Shown here: positions 36,678-45,834 of the stretch, piece by piece | Position numbering within the stretch: position 1 is the first letter of the stretch | Layout of the letters: the number at the start of each line of letters is the position of its first letter | Source of the DNA: Cyanobacterium sp. Dongsha4 | GTDB taxonomy: Bacteria; Cyanobacteriota; Cyanobacteriia; Cyanobacteriales; Cyanobacteriaceae | DNA length: 64,000 nucleotides | NCBI RefSeq assembly: GCF_036345015.1 | Contig: NZ_CP084098.1 | Span: 124,001 to 188,000, forward strand | Direction: 5' to 3' | Program-made: the position numbers and the translations under genes | The notes under the pieces: generated by a model | What the model was told of the DNA's origin: nothing | Seen by the model: the letters and a program-made list of their open reading frames with translations, nothing else | The model's database searches: none

Positions 36678-39323
36678 ATGACTAATATTCCTCCTTCTTT
36701 AACAGGAAACGAAATCAGAGAGAAATTTTTAAACTTTTTTGCCGAAAAACAACACAAAATCCTTCCTAGTGCTTCATTAGTGCCTGAAGATCCCACTGTT
36801 TTACTGACGATCGCAGGAATGCTTCCTTTTAAGCCCATTTTCTTAGGGCAGAAAACCCCTGATTATCCCCGTGCTACTACTTCGCAAAAGTGTATCCGTA
36901 CTAATGATATTGAAAATGTGGGACGCACTGCCAGACATCATACTTTTTTCGAGATGTTGGGGAATTTTAGCTTTGGTGATTATTTTAAGTCAGAAGCGAT
37001 CGCATGGGGATGGGAATTATCAACTCAAGTGTTTAAGTTACCCCCAGAAAGAATTGTTGTTAGTGTGTTTAGAGAAGATGACGAGGCTTTTGCAATCTGG
37101 CGAGATGAAGTAGGAATACCAGAAAAACGGATTATTCGTATGGGAGAGGAAGATAATTTTTGGAAATCTGGAGCTACTGGTCCTTGTGGACCTTGTTCGG
37201 AGTTATATTACGATTTTAAGCCCGAATTGGGGGATTTGGACATCGATTTAGAAGATGACTCCCGCTTCATCGAGTTTTATAACTTGGTGTTTATGCAGTA
37301 TAACCGAGATGCAGAAGGTAATTTAACACCTTTACAAAACAAAAATATTGATACGGGCATGGGGTTAGAAAGAATGGCACAAATTCTGCAACAAGTGCCT
37401 AATAATTACGAAACTGATTTGATTTTCCCCATTATTGAAACGGCCGCTAAGTTAGCAGACATTGACTATGGCAAAGCAGAGAATAAAACAAAAGTATCTT
37501 TAAAAGTTATTGGGGATCATGTTCGTTCCGTAGTTCAAATGATTGCCGATGGTGTTTCTGCTTCTAATACGGGAAGGGGTTATGTTTTACGTCGTCTTAT
37601 ACGTCGTGTGGTGCGTCATGGTCGTTTAATTGGTATTGATGGTAATTTTATCAATGAAGTGGCAGAAAAGGCGATACAACTCTTAGAAGGGGTTTATAGC
37701 AATACTAGGGAAAGGGAAAAGGTAATTAAAACGGAGTTGCAACGAGAAGAATCTGCTTTCTTGGCAACCCTTGAAAGGGGCGAAAAACTCTTAAATGAAG
37801 TGATTATTAAACTGAAACAAGACCAAAAAACCGTTATTTCAGGAGAAGATGCTTTTACCCTTTATGATACTTATGGTTTTCCTCTCGAATTGACTCAGGA
37901 AATTGCGGAAGAAGAAGGCTTAACCGTTGATATTGAAGGTTTTGAGGCGGAAATGGAAGCTCAAAGGGTGCGATCGCAATCTGCCCATGAAACCATTGAT
38001 TTAACGGTACAGGGTAGCATAGACAAATTGGCAGAGCATATCCATCCTACCGAATTTTTAGGCTACCACGAATATCAATTAATTAGTCAGATTGAGGCAC
38101 TATTAGTTGATGGTAAATCGGTGGAAAAAGCCGAATCAGGGAGTAAAGTTCAGTTAATCTTCAATAAAACTCCTTTTTATGCTGAATCAGGTGGTCAAAT
38201 TGGCGATAAGGGCTATTTAGCTGGAGAAGATGTGTTAGTTTCTATCGAGGATGTGCAGAAAGAGTCAGGCTTTTTTGTTCACTATGGTACAGTGGAAAGA
38301 GGCACAATCAACGTCGGGCAGAAACTACGTGCTACCATTGATAAAGCCTGTCGTAACCGTGTCCGAGCCAATCATACCGCTACTCATTTATTACAATCTG
38401 CCTTGAAAAAAGTTGTCGATGAAAATATCTCTCAGGCTGGTTCTTTAGTATCCTTTGATAAGTTACGTTTTGATTTTAATTGCTCTCAAGCCCTCACTAA
38501 ATCTCAATTACAACAGGTTGAAGATTTAATTAATACTTGGATTGCTGAAGCCCATACTGCTCATATCTCCGTGATGCCCTTAGAAGAAGCTAAATCCAAA
38601 GGTGCGATCGCAATGTTTGGGGAAAAATACGGCTCAGAAGTCCGTGTTATCGATATTCCTAGCGTTTCGATGGAATTGTGTGGAGGCACTCATGTTAACA
38701 ATACTGCGGAAATTGGTTTATTTAAGATTATTTCCGAAACGGGGGTTGCTTCTGGTATCAGACGAATTGAAGCGGTAGCAGGTGCGTCAGTTTTAGAGTA
38801 TCTCAAAGTAAGAGATAATGTGGTGAAAGAATTAGGGGATAAATTAAAAGCCAAACCCGAAGAAATTACCGAACGTTTTGCCAACATACAAGATGAATTA
38901 AAAGCAACTCAAAAAGAAGTAGAAAATCTCAAACAAGAGTTAGCTTTATTAAAGTCTGAAAACCTAATTAATCAAGCTCAAAGTATTGGAGAATTTAACA
39001 TTTTAGTGGCTAACTTAGATGATTTAGATGCAAAATCATTACAATCTGCGGCCAAAAAATTACAGGAAAAATTAGGTAATTCAGCAGTTATTTTAGCTTC
39101 TATTCCCGAAGAAAATAAAGTTAGTGTTGTAGGGGTATTTAGCGATAAAGTTTATCAAGAAAAAGGATTAAACGCCAATGAATACATCCGTGAAATTGCC
39201 CTTGCTTGTGATGGAAAAGGCGGAGGAAAACCTAACTTTGCTCAAGGTGGAGGTAAAGATATAAGTAAATTAGAAGACGCTTTAACTATGGCTAAAAATA
39301 AATTAATTGAAACTTTATCTTAA
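36678..39323 (+). CDS. alaS: Alanyl-tRNA synthetase
   Basis: 881 aa, full length. Class II synthetase core (motif 1 around FLNFFAEKQHKILPSASLVP, RTARHHTFFEMLGNFSFGDY), then the editing domain with ATHLLQSALKKVV and the zinc-site motif MELCGGTHV, then a C-terminal coiled coil and the Gly-rich end GKGGGKPNFAQGGG. It charges tRNA-Ala and clears misacylated serine or glycine. It is followed by a hairpin that may terminate it. Confidence 0.98.
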   Translation: MTNIPPSLTGNEIREKFLNFFAEKQHKILPSASLVPEDPTVLLTIAGMLPFKPIFLGQKTPDYPRATTSQKCIRTNDIENVGRTARHHTFFEMLGNFSFGDYFKSEAIAWGWELSTQVFKLPPERIVVSVFREDDEAFAIWRDEVGIPEKRIIRMGEEDNFWKSGATGPCGPCSELYYDFKPELGDLDIDLEDDSRFIEFYNLVFMQYNRDAEGNLTPLQNKNIDTGMGLERMAQILQQVPNNYETDLIFPIIETAAKLADIDYGKAENKTKVSLKVIGDHVRSVVQMIADGVSASNTGRGYVLRRLIRRVVRHGRLIGIDGNFINEVAEKAIQLLEGVYSNTREREKVIKTELQREESAFLATLERGEKLLNEVIIKLKQDQKTVISGEDAFTLYDTYGFPLELTQEIAEEEGLTVDIEGFEAEMEAQRVRSQSAHETIDLTVQGSIDKLAEHIHPTEFLGYHEYQLISQIEALLVDGKSVEKAESGSKVQLIFNKTPFYAESGGQIGDKGYLAGEDVLVSIEDVQKESGFFVHYGTVERGTINVGQKLRATIDKACRNRVRANHTATHLLQSALKKVVDENISQAGSLVSFDKLRFDFNCSQALTKSQLQQVEDLINTWIAEAHTAHISVMPLEEAKSKGAIAMFGEKYGSEVRVIDIPSVSMELCGGTHVNNTAEIGLFKIISETGVASGIRRIEAVAGASVLEYLKVRDNVVKELGDKLKAKPEEITERFANIQDELKATQKEVENLKQELALLKSENLINQAQSIGEFNILVANLDDLDAKSLQSAAKKLQEKLGNSAVILASIPEENKVSVVGVFSDKVYQEKGLNANEYIREIALACDGKGGGKPNFAQGGGKDISKLEDALTMAKNKLIETLS

Positions 39324-39330
39324 TCTTTTT

Positions 39331-39357
39331 GGTGGGCATTGCCCACCCTACTTTTTT
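39331..39357 (+). terminator. Hairpin terminator after alaS
   Basis: GGTGGGCATTGCCCACC hairpin, then TACTTTTTT, seven bases after the alaS stop codon. The same GGTGGGC...GCCCACC hairpin is a widespread dispersed element in cyanobacteria. Confidence 0.75.
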
Positions 39358-39384
39358 GCAATTTTTATTAAAATAGATAGCTTA

Positions 39385-39849
39385 ATGATGTTTCTTAACA
39401 TATCAAGTATTTCTGGCTTTTTTTCTAATATTCAGAATCAGACTTTTCGTCAATTATCACAGACAGGAAAACAATCAGTTTCGTGGAATCTTATAGATAA
39501 ATTTTATCGAATCGTGATTGCTCATTACAATATCATTGATTCATCTTTAAGAATGAAAAGAGATATGTCTTCTGGCAATAAAACACAAATTTCTTGGAAT
39601 AAATTAGATATTTCTCCCCGATTAAGATATGAGTTGACTTGTTTAATAACAACCCTATTAAAGAATTTAGATAATTTTGATATTGACAAATTAATTAATC
39701 AAGATTCAGAATTAATAGAAGAAGATAAAACTATTGTAAAAAATGCTTATTACTCTTTAATGAAAAATATTCAATTAGTCTCTCAATTATTGGATGAGCC
39801 TTGTTTTGGTAGAGAAAAAATCGAAGAAGAAAATGAGAATGTAAATTAA
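39385..39849 (+). CDS. Hypothetical helical protein
   Basis: 154 aa from ATG at 39385 (an ATG directly after is equally possible). A longer reading from 39307 would translate the alaS terminator hairpin and is rejected. It is mostly helical and polar: NQTFRQLSQTGKQSVSWNLI, DKFYRIVIAHYNIID, then an acidic C-terminus. No signal peptide after the first ~17 residues, and no family recognised. Confidence 0.6.
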   Translation: MMFLNISSISGFFSNIQNQTFRQLSQTGKQSVSWNLIDKFYRIVIAHYNIIDSSLRMKRDMSSGNKTQISWNKLDISPRLRYELTCLITTLLKNLDNFDIDKLINQDSELIEEDKTIVKNAYYSLMKNIQLVSQLLDEPCFGREKIEEENENVN

Positions 39850-40151
39850 GAATATTCAGGTTCTTAATCATAAAAAATTATTAATATACGTTGTTGATAT
39901 ACAAAAATATCATTATAAAACTGTCAATTAAAGTTACATACGCTTCTTAGAGTGACAAATACAATACCTTCGAGTCAATTTATCAACTTTGAATCAAGAC
40001 TTATCGAAAAAATGAAGATTTTATAAAGACTTTATAAAGATATTGTAAAGTTATTGTGAAGTTATAAAAACTAAAATTCTTTGACCTATAATTAAGTATA
40101 TAGGATCAATATACTTCTCTACTCAGTGTTTATACTGATTTGAATGCAATA
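39850..40151. other. Intergenic control region of the 40152 gene
   Basis: 302 bp with no gene. It holds the direct-repeat array at 40020-40063 and a promoter-like TATAAT at 40087-40092. Confidence 0.5.
40020..40063 (+). promoter_or_regulatory. Array of four 11-bp direct repeats before a promoter-like TATAAT
   Basis: Four units in exact 11-bp register: TTTATAAAGAC, TTTATAAAGAT, ATTGTAAAGTT, ATTGTGAAGTT. TATAAT begins 24 bp after the last unit, so the array would abut the -35 position. Helical-turn-spaced direct repeats are typical of OmpR/PhoB-type response-regulator sites; the regulator is unknown. Confidence 0.5.
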
Positions 40152-41249
40152 ATGAACAATAAAAAAAATTATTTAATAATACTAATTAGTTTGATTTTTA
40201 CACTAATTTTTAGTCTAAAAGTGAGAGCAAAAGTATATAGTTTTGATTTTGAAAAAGATTTAGAAGATAATTATTTAGATCCATTTGTTTTAGATACTTA
40301 TGAAGATTCTGAGCAAAATTCAGTAGGTACTATCTGGAAATCAAGGGGTATAATTATTTCTACAAAAGATACAAATAAACCAGTAGGATTATTTCAAAGT
40401 AATTGTATTCCGACAAATGGGGTTTCTTTAACCGCAAAAGAAAAAAAGTGTCAGGAGGAAAGTTACGGGAATAACGGTTTAGCTACAGGAGAAGGAAAAT
40501 ACTTTCTAAAAAGTAACCAGATAAGCTATAAAACTGAACCTCAAGGTAATATTTTAATTATTGAAAACACTCCTGGTAATGGCATCCCCGAAGATTCTCC
40601 CGATGGCGGTAAAATTAGATTTGATTTCGATCGCACTTTATTATCTAATGTTGTAGTGGATAAAATTGGTATTGTCGATCATGCTAAAGGTAATATCCTT
40701 GTCAAATATATAGACGGAGAAGAATATATAAAAACAATTCACCATAAACAAAGAAATCAGCTAGAATTTTATGAAATTCCTTCTGGGGAAATAGAATATA
40801 TTGAAGTGACTTTTCAAGGTAATGGTGGCATAACAGAAATTACTTTTGATAAATTAATTGCCTTAGAAACAGCTAATAATTTATTTTCATCATTTACTGT
40901 CCCTAGCCTAATTATAGGAGGTTTAGGTACATTTGGTATTATTGGAAACCAAAATGAGAATAAATACTCTGATGTTTTTGAACCATTTTTTTCAGAAGAT
41001 AAAAAAAATTACGATTTATTAGACTTAAAAATAGTTGAAAAAGATGGTCATCACAATAATAATAATTCTTCACTTAATCCAAACAATTCACCACCAAAAA
41101 TAGAGGAAATATTATTTAATAACTCATCTGAAGTAACTACTGATGAAAGAGAAGAAAATGCAGTTTCAGTACCTGAACCACCTATGTTTATGGCTACTTT
41201 AATAGCTTTAGTATTCGGAAAAATCATAAAACAAGTACATATCACCTAA
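40152..41249 (+). CDS. Exported protein with PEP-CTERM-like C-terminus
   Basis: 365 aa from the ATG at 40152 (a TTG four codons earlier is also open). A hydrophobic signal segment (YLIILISLIFTLIFSLKVRA) is followed by YSFDFEKDLEDN and a ~230-residue beta-rich domain. Then come a hydrophobic stretch (VPSLIIGGLGTFGIIG), an Asn/Asp-rich region, and at the C-terminus VPEPPMFMATLIALVFGKII followed by basic residues. VPEP, hydrophobic helix and basic tail are the plan of the PEP-CTERM sorting signal, read by exosortase. Function not recognised; a surface or extracellular-matrix protein is likely. Confidence 0.68.
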   Translation: MNNKKNYLIILISLIFTLIFSLKVRAKVYSFDFEKDLEDNYLDPFVLDTYEDSEQNSVGTIWKSRGIIISTKDTNKPVGLFQSNCIPTNGVSLTAKEKKCQEESYGNNGLATGEGKYFLKSNQISYKTEPQGNILIIENTPGNGIPEDSPDGGKIRFDFDRTLLSNVVVDKIGIVDHAKGNILVKYIDGEEYIKTIHHKQRNQLEFYEIPSGEIEYIEVTFQGNGGITEITFDKLIALETANNLFSSFTVPSLIIGGLGTFGIIGNQNENKYSDVFEPFFSEDKKNYDLLDLKIVEKDGHHNNNNSSLNPNNSPPKIEEILFNNSSEVTTDEREENAVSVPEPPMFMATLIALVFGKIIKQVHIT

Positions 41250-41250
41250 T

Positions 41251-41600
41251 TTATTTAAACTCTAATATATAGCGTTGCCCCATCTTTATGAGATACATTT
41301 TTTGTTTACAATTCCCTCTTATTAAGCAACGATGCCATTGAATAAAAGTGTAGGCACAACATACCAAAATAAAATGTCTCATTAAATTTCTTTTATTTCT
41401 GACTTGATATTCTGATAAACCTAACCATCCCTTGATTTCACGATAAAATACTTCTATCCAATTTCTTTTTGTATAACTGTCCACTATTCAATTTACACTG
41501 ACTTTTTCCCCGTTTCATTTGTCATTAAATAATCAATATCGGTGGATTTTTCAATTAAATTAAAGGCAATTTCAGTAAGATTTTTCCCACTTACTTTCAA
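41251..41600 (-). pseudogene. Transposase remnant (IS701/IS4-like DDE, C-terminal part)
   Basis: The last 77 codons (41251-41484) include SYTKRNWIEVFYREIKGWLG, then LSEYQVRNKRNLMRHFILV and CAYTFIQWH, the C-terminal catalytic Glu region of IS701-type transposases. Upstream, in another frame and after stop codons, DIDYLMTNETGKK looks like the preceding transposase segment, so there is at least one frameshift. No N-terminus or terminal repeats are visible; it is dead. Confidence 0.75.
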
Positions 41601-41668
41601 ATTCTCTTGCTCTTTCTGCGTTTGACCTTGTAAAGTTAAAATTTAAACTACTAAAAATTGACATTTTT

Positions 41669-41911
41669 ATGACTACGGTAAAAGTGACTTTCTTACCTGA
41701 TAATGTTACTGTTGAAGCGGAAACAGGTGAACCATTGCTCGATGTTGCAAAACGTGGAGGTGTTTTCATCCCCACAGGATGTTTAATGGGATCTTGCCAT
41801 GCTTGTGAAGTAGAATTAGATGATGAAACTCCTATCTGTGCCTGTATTAGTTCTATTCCTAGTGGTATAGAAGAACTAACCATTAATCTTTATTCTGATC
41901 CCGTGTGGTAA
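41669..41911 (+). CDS. 2Fe-2S ferredoxin-like protein
   Basis: 80 aa. The plant-type cluster motif is GCLMGSCHAC (Cys-X4-Cys-X2-Cys) with the distal cysteine in PICACIS. The start MTTVKVTFLPDNVTVEAETG is typical. It is shorter than photosynthetic PetF (~97 aa) and lacks its acidic reductase-binding surface, so it is more likely one of the minor cyanobacterial ferredoxins. Monocistronic, upstream of lnt. Confidence 0.9.
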   Translation: MTTVKVTFLPDNVTVEAETGEPLLDVAKRGGVFIPTGCLMGSCHACEVELDDETPICACISSIPSGIEELTINLYSDPVW

Positions 41912-41991
41912 ATGAGTTATCGTCAGTTATCCTAGAATAATTATTTTCTTTATATAGTAATTACCGATTAGACATCGCAAAGATAAAAGCC

Positions 41992-43641
41992 TTGATTGAC
42001 AAAAATTTTTTCCATATCTCCTATTCTTCTCTCTCTTCATCTTCAAGATTTCTCTTACATATTCCCAGTCTGATAATAGCTCTTTTTGGGGGGATATTAA
42101 TGGGGTTAACTGTTGCCCCTTTCAACTGCTATTTTTTAGCTTATGTTGCTCTTATTCCCCTTATTTTTGCTTTATATCAATCATTTTTCACCGCCACTTT
42201 AGCAGGTTTTTTGTGGGGATGTGGTTATCATGGCATGGCCCTATTTTGGATTACGGGAATTCATCCCATGACTTGGATGGGTGTTCCTTGGTTATATAGT
42301 TTATTAATAGCTTTAATTTGTTGGCTTTTCATCACTTTTTGGGGAGCAATTTTAGTTACTATTTGGTCTGCATTTATTAACTTTATTATCAAAATAGAAT
42401 ATACTCGAAAGTGTTTTTCTTCTTGGATTATCGTTCTTTTAGGAATTAGTACTTGGTGCATTTTAGAAAAATTTTGGAGTCTTGGCTCTCTCTGGTGGTC
42501 ATCTTTAGCTTATACTCAAAGCCCCTATAATTTATCCATCTTACAGTTATTAACTATTTCTGGAACAACCACTATTACCGCTTTTATTTTATTAATAAAT
42601 TTTCTAATTTTTTATGCTATCAATTTATATTTTAATCCTATAAATCAAGATAAAAAATATTTTGTACCGCTACTTTTTTTGACATCTTTTGTTTTTATCT
42701 CTATCCATCTTTTTGGTTGGCTAATCTACAATATACCTCTCCAAGATTCTTCTAACAAAGCCATTAAAATTGGAATTATTCAAGGAAACATACCTAATGA
42801 AATTAAACTATATGATCCCGGTTTAGAAAAGGCGTTAATTAACTATCAAAAAGGTTATGAAAAATTGGCACAAGACAATGTTGACTTAATTATAACCCCT
42901 GAAACCGCTTTACCTTTTTTTAATGAAGATATTGAAAACAATACAAGTTTTTACAAAATAGTCAAGAAAAACAAAATACCTGTCATTTTAGGTGCATTTA
43001 AAGCTCTTAATAGTTACGATTATACTAATAGTTTATTTAGTATTAATAAAGATGGAAAAGTTATTAGTAGATACGATAAAATAAAATTAGTTCCCCTCGG
43101 AGAATATATTCCCTTTCGACAAATTTTAGGAGATTTTATCCGCCGCTTATCTCCTCTTGATACTCAGTTAGTGGCAGGAAACTATAATCAAAATTTTTCC
43201 ATTGCCATGAAAGATGAAAGCAAACAAGTTAGACTGTCAGTTATTGTTGCTATTTGCTATGACTCTGCTTTTAGTGAAGTATTTAGACAACAAGCCTTAA
43301 AAGGAGGAGAATTTATCATTACCGCCGCTAACAATGCCCACTATAGCAATAGTATGCCTTTGCAACATCATGCTCAAGATGTTATGCGCGCCATAGAAAC
43401 AGGGAAATGGATGGCAAGGGCTACGAATACTGGATACTCAGCAATTGTAAATCCCCGTGGTGATACTATTTGGCTTTCCAATCTTAATGAGTATCAAACC
43501 CACATAAATACCATTTACCGTCGTCATCAACAGACTTTTTACGTACTTAAAGGAGACTGGCTTAATAAACTTTTTATCCTAATTATGACAACTTATCTCT
43601 TTTTTAGAATAACTGTCAACAAATTTATTCATTTGCAGTAA
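41992..43641 (+). CDS. lnt: Apolipoprotein N-acyltransferase
   Basis: 549 aa, TTG start at 41992 (no ATG available before the first membrane helix). About six membrane helices in the first ~240 residues are followed by a periplasmic nitrilase domain with the catalytic triad visible: Glu in ITPETALPFF, Lys in YDKIKLVPLGEY, Cys in AICYDSAFSE. A final helix (LFILIMTTYLFFRI) closes the protein. It adds the third acyl chain to bacterial lipoproteins in the cytoplasmic membrane. Confidence 0.92.
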   Translation: MIDKNFFHISYSSLSSSSRFLLHIPSLIIALFGGILMGLTVAPFNCYFLAYVALIPLIFALYQSFFTATLAGFLWGCGYHGMALFWITGIHPMTWMGVPWLYSLLIALICWLFITFWGAILVTIWSAFINFIIKIEYTRKCFSSWIIVLLGISTWCILEKFWSLGSLWWSSLAYTQSPYNLSILQLLTISGTTTITAFILLINFLIFYAINLYFNPINQDKKYFVPLLFLTSFVFISIHLFGWLIYNIPLQDSSNKAIKIGIIQGNIPNEIKLYDPGLEKALINYQKGYEKLAQDNVDLIITPETALPFFNEDIENNTSFYKIVKKNKIPVILGAFKALNSYDYTNSLFSINKDGKVISRYDKIKLVPLGEYIPFRQILGDFIRRLSPLDTQLVAGNYNQNFSIAMKDESKQVRLSVIVAICYDSAFSEVFRQQALKGGEFIITAANNAHYSNSMPLQHHAQDVMRAIETGKWMARATNTGYSAIVNPRGDTIWLSNLNEYQTHINTIYRRHQQTFYVLKGDWLNKLFILIMTTYLFFRITVNKFIHLQ

Positions 43642-43761
43642 AACGAATAATCTGAACTTTCACCAATTTACTTTATCATGATATAATCAATTATTGATGA
43701 TACGGGTAGAAGCTCGAAAATAGGGAACTGAAAATAATCAACAATATACCCTATTTATTTT

Positions 43762-43777
43762 CACATTATAAAATGTG
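43762..43777. promoter_or_regulatory. Inverted repeat, possible operator of the ArsR gene
   Basis: CACATT-ATAA-AATGTG, a perfect 6-bp inverted repeat 67 bp before the ArsR gene start. ArsR/SmtB proteins commonly autoregulate from such sites; assignment is by position only. Confidence 0.35.
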
Positions 43778-43843
43778 TGTCCAGAGAATCCTTTAAAATT
43801 AAACATCAATAAAAGTAGATAAGTATTAGTTGAATTAAGTTGA

Positions 43844-44260
43844 ATGAAAATGATTAACAAGTCCAATTCTCAAGTCGAAACAAAAAATAATACTGAATCT
43901 TTATCTGATTGCTTAATGGCACAAATGCCTCCTGCCGCATTAGATTTAGTTGCTGATTTTTTTAAAGTCTTATCAGAAAGCAGTCGTTTAAATATTGTGT
44001 GTTGTTTGAGGACTGGTTCAAAGAATGTTACGGAAATTATTGATAAAACAGGGTTAGGACAAGCTAATGTATCTAAACATCTTAAAATCTTAGCACAAGC
44101 TGGAATTGTTGCTCGAACTCAGAAAGGAATTAACGTGTATTACCAAATTTCTAATCCCTTCGTATTTGAATTATGTGATTTAGTTTGTAATTCTTTATCC
44201 ATTCAAATACAACAACAACACGAGCAACTAAGACAAATACAAAAAATGCACAATAACTAA
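43844..44260 (+). CDS. ArsR/SmtB-family transcriptional regulator
   Basis: 138 aa. Winged helix-turn-helix: VADFFKVLSESSRLNIVCCL, then NVTEIIDKTGLGQANVSKHLK and LAQAGIVARTQKGINVYYQI. The canonical metal-sensing ELCVCDL motif in helix 3 is absent; instead there are Cys-Cys in NIVCCLRTG and single cysteines near the C-terminus (FELCDLVCN). So metal sensing is possible but of an atypical kind. It lies upstream of mntCAB on the same strand but is separated by 1.6 kb and one small gene. Confidence 0.88.
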   Translation: MKMINKSNSQVETKNNTESLSDCLMAQMPPAALDLVADFFKVLSESSRLNIVCCLRTGSKNVTEIIDKTGLGQANVSKHLKILAQAGIVARTQKGINVYYQISNPFVFELCDLVCNSLSIQIQQQHEQLRQIQKMHNN

Positions 44261-44736
44261 ACAATCAATTCACAACCGTTTTAAAACAAAAATATATCTC
44301 TATCAGTAAAAATCACAAATATAACACTGATAGATAAAAAAATCATATTAGCTCATATTTTATTCTCTCCAATGATTTAGGGGTGTTTTTCTTCTTTTTT
44401 TTTTGAATTTATTTAATTTATAAAAATCGATTAAATAATAGTAGTTTTATAAAGTTTGTGTAAAGAAAGTCACGAATCAAATAAATACTTAATAGACCTA
44501 AGTGTTATTACTTAAATGTTAATTAAAAAATGTAAACAAAATAAAGAATCTATTAAAATTAAGCTATAGAGATAGTTTTTCATTAAAATGATCCCATACA
44601 ATATGAACCAAAATAAATAAAATTAAGAAACAATTTCTATATCAAATTAATTTTTTTTTGAATATAATTTATCATTACAGATGGTAAAATAGATTACAGA
44701 AAAGTAAGTAAAAAATAGACAACTCAAGGAATAATT
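44261..44736. other. AT-rich intergenic region with a hairpin
   Basis: 476 bp without a gene. TCTATCAGT (44299-44307) and ACTGATAGA (44326-44334) form a perfect 9-bp stem with an 18-base loop, not followed by a T run. At 44446-44467 two 11-bp units (TTTATAAAGTT, TGTGTAAAGAA) resemble the array at 40020-40063. Confidence 0.5.
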
Positions 44737-45024
44737 ATGAACGAATTACTTAACAATAATGGGGAAGAACAAAATTTAACTCGTGATGAGAGAGTTAAGC
44801 AGTTGAAAAATATGATTGACACTTTACATATTGCTGAAGATATTTCTCGTAATGGCTATTTAATTACCAGTTCAGAATTAGCAGATTTAATGGATATTAA
44901 TGCAAGTGCTGTCACCAGTAGAGGAGAAGAATGGTCCTGGCGTAATTGGATTGTTTCTAGGGTTAGACGAGAAGGCAATCAAATTTTATGGCAATTAGAA
45001 AGGGTTGAAAAAGTAAACGAGTAA
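44737..45024 (+). CDS. Conserved small protein, unrecognised, HTH-like
   Basis: 95 aa, soluble. A charged helical N-half is followed by ELADLMDINASAVTSRGEEW, which has helix-turn-helix character, then SWRNWIVSRVRREGNQILWQ. Similar small cyanobacterial proteins exist, but I cannot name the family. AAGGA precedes the ATG. Strong AT-rich leader upstream. Confidence 0.7.
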   Translation: MNELLNNNGEEQNLTRDERVKQLKNMIDTLHIAEDISRNGYLITSSELADLMDINASAVTSRGEEWSWRNWIVSRVRREGNQILWQLERVEKVNE

Positions 45025-45834
45025 AGGCGTTATTTATTTTTCCCCAAAAATTCAGAGATAATTATGGCTTAATTTTCCTTCTTATATTATTAATTAATCT
45101 CATTTTGTGCTATCGGCAGAAGCAACAGTTTAGCAATATTTTATTTTCATAGTTTTAATCTTGTATTTTGTTACTGAATATAAATTCAATAATTAAATCA
45201 CTTCTTGACTAAACATTTAATGTTGAAAGCTGATAGCCACCATAAAAACATAATATATCTTACTGCTTCAATGTGGGTCAATTTATAGAGCAGTTTAACT
45301 GCAACAAAAGTCAATTATTCACATTTATAATAACTCCGAAGCTATAACTTAATGAATATAATTTCTTCTAGTTACAAGGTAAAACTATTTCTTCAGCAAG
45401 GGGCAAAGGCTCATATGGCAAGAGTTATGTAAATTGACTATTTTCCTATGGAAGATAGAATTAGTGGAGAATGAGGTATAAAAGTTCAAAACACGACTGT
45501 AATAAAACTAATTTTTCTCTCTACATTCCCTAGTTTTATTCAAAAATACTTGTTTCCCTCAGTTTTATATAAGAATATCTGATTTGGGTAGGTGTCAAAT
45601 GAAAGGTTTCAGGTTTGATTTTTTGAATATTTACCTATTTGTCACTCATATTGGCAACAAGAAAATCAATTTATCAAATGTTTTTCTCAAAATTTGTCAA
45701 TTTTAACTCCAAAATCTAAACTCAACATCCAAAATTCCACTAATACTGAGGTTGTTTCTGAAAAATGATGGTTGATGTTTGGTTAATTTTTAAGATATTA
45801 TGAATAAAAAATGAATAAAAAATGAAAAATCTTT
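45025..45834. other. Long intergenic region before mntCAB
   Basis: 810 bp; no ORF of note. It contains a segment TATAAGAATATCTGATTTGG (~45567-45586) shared with 51870-51889, and GGTTTCAGGTTTGATTTTTTG at 45606 onward. Immediately before mntC two tandem ATGAATAAAAA units occur (45800-45821). The Mn-responsive promoter (ManR in Synechocystis, family knowledge) should lie near the 3' end, but no site was identified with confidence. Confidence 0.45.

Noticed and set aside
39307-39384. Upstream extension of the 39385 gene
   Set aside because: It would translate the alaS terminator hairpin (GGHCPP).
41572-41883. Minus-strand frame opposite the ferredoxin gene
   Set aside because: Antisense of a conserved ferredoxin; only its downstream part may touch the transposase relic.
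44299-44334. Rho-independent terminator of the ArsR gene
   Set aside because: The 9-bp stem is perfect but the loop is long and no T run follows, so it is recorded only as a hairpin.
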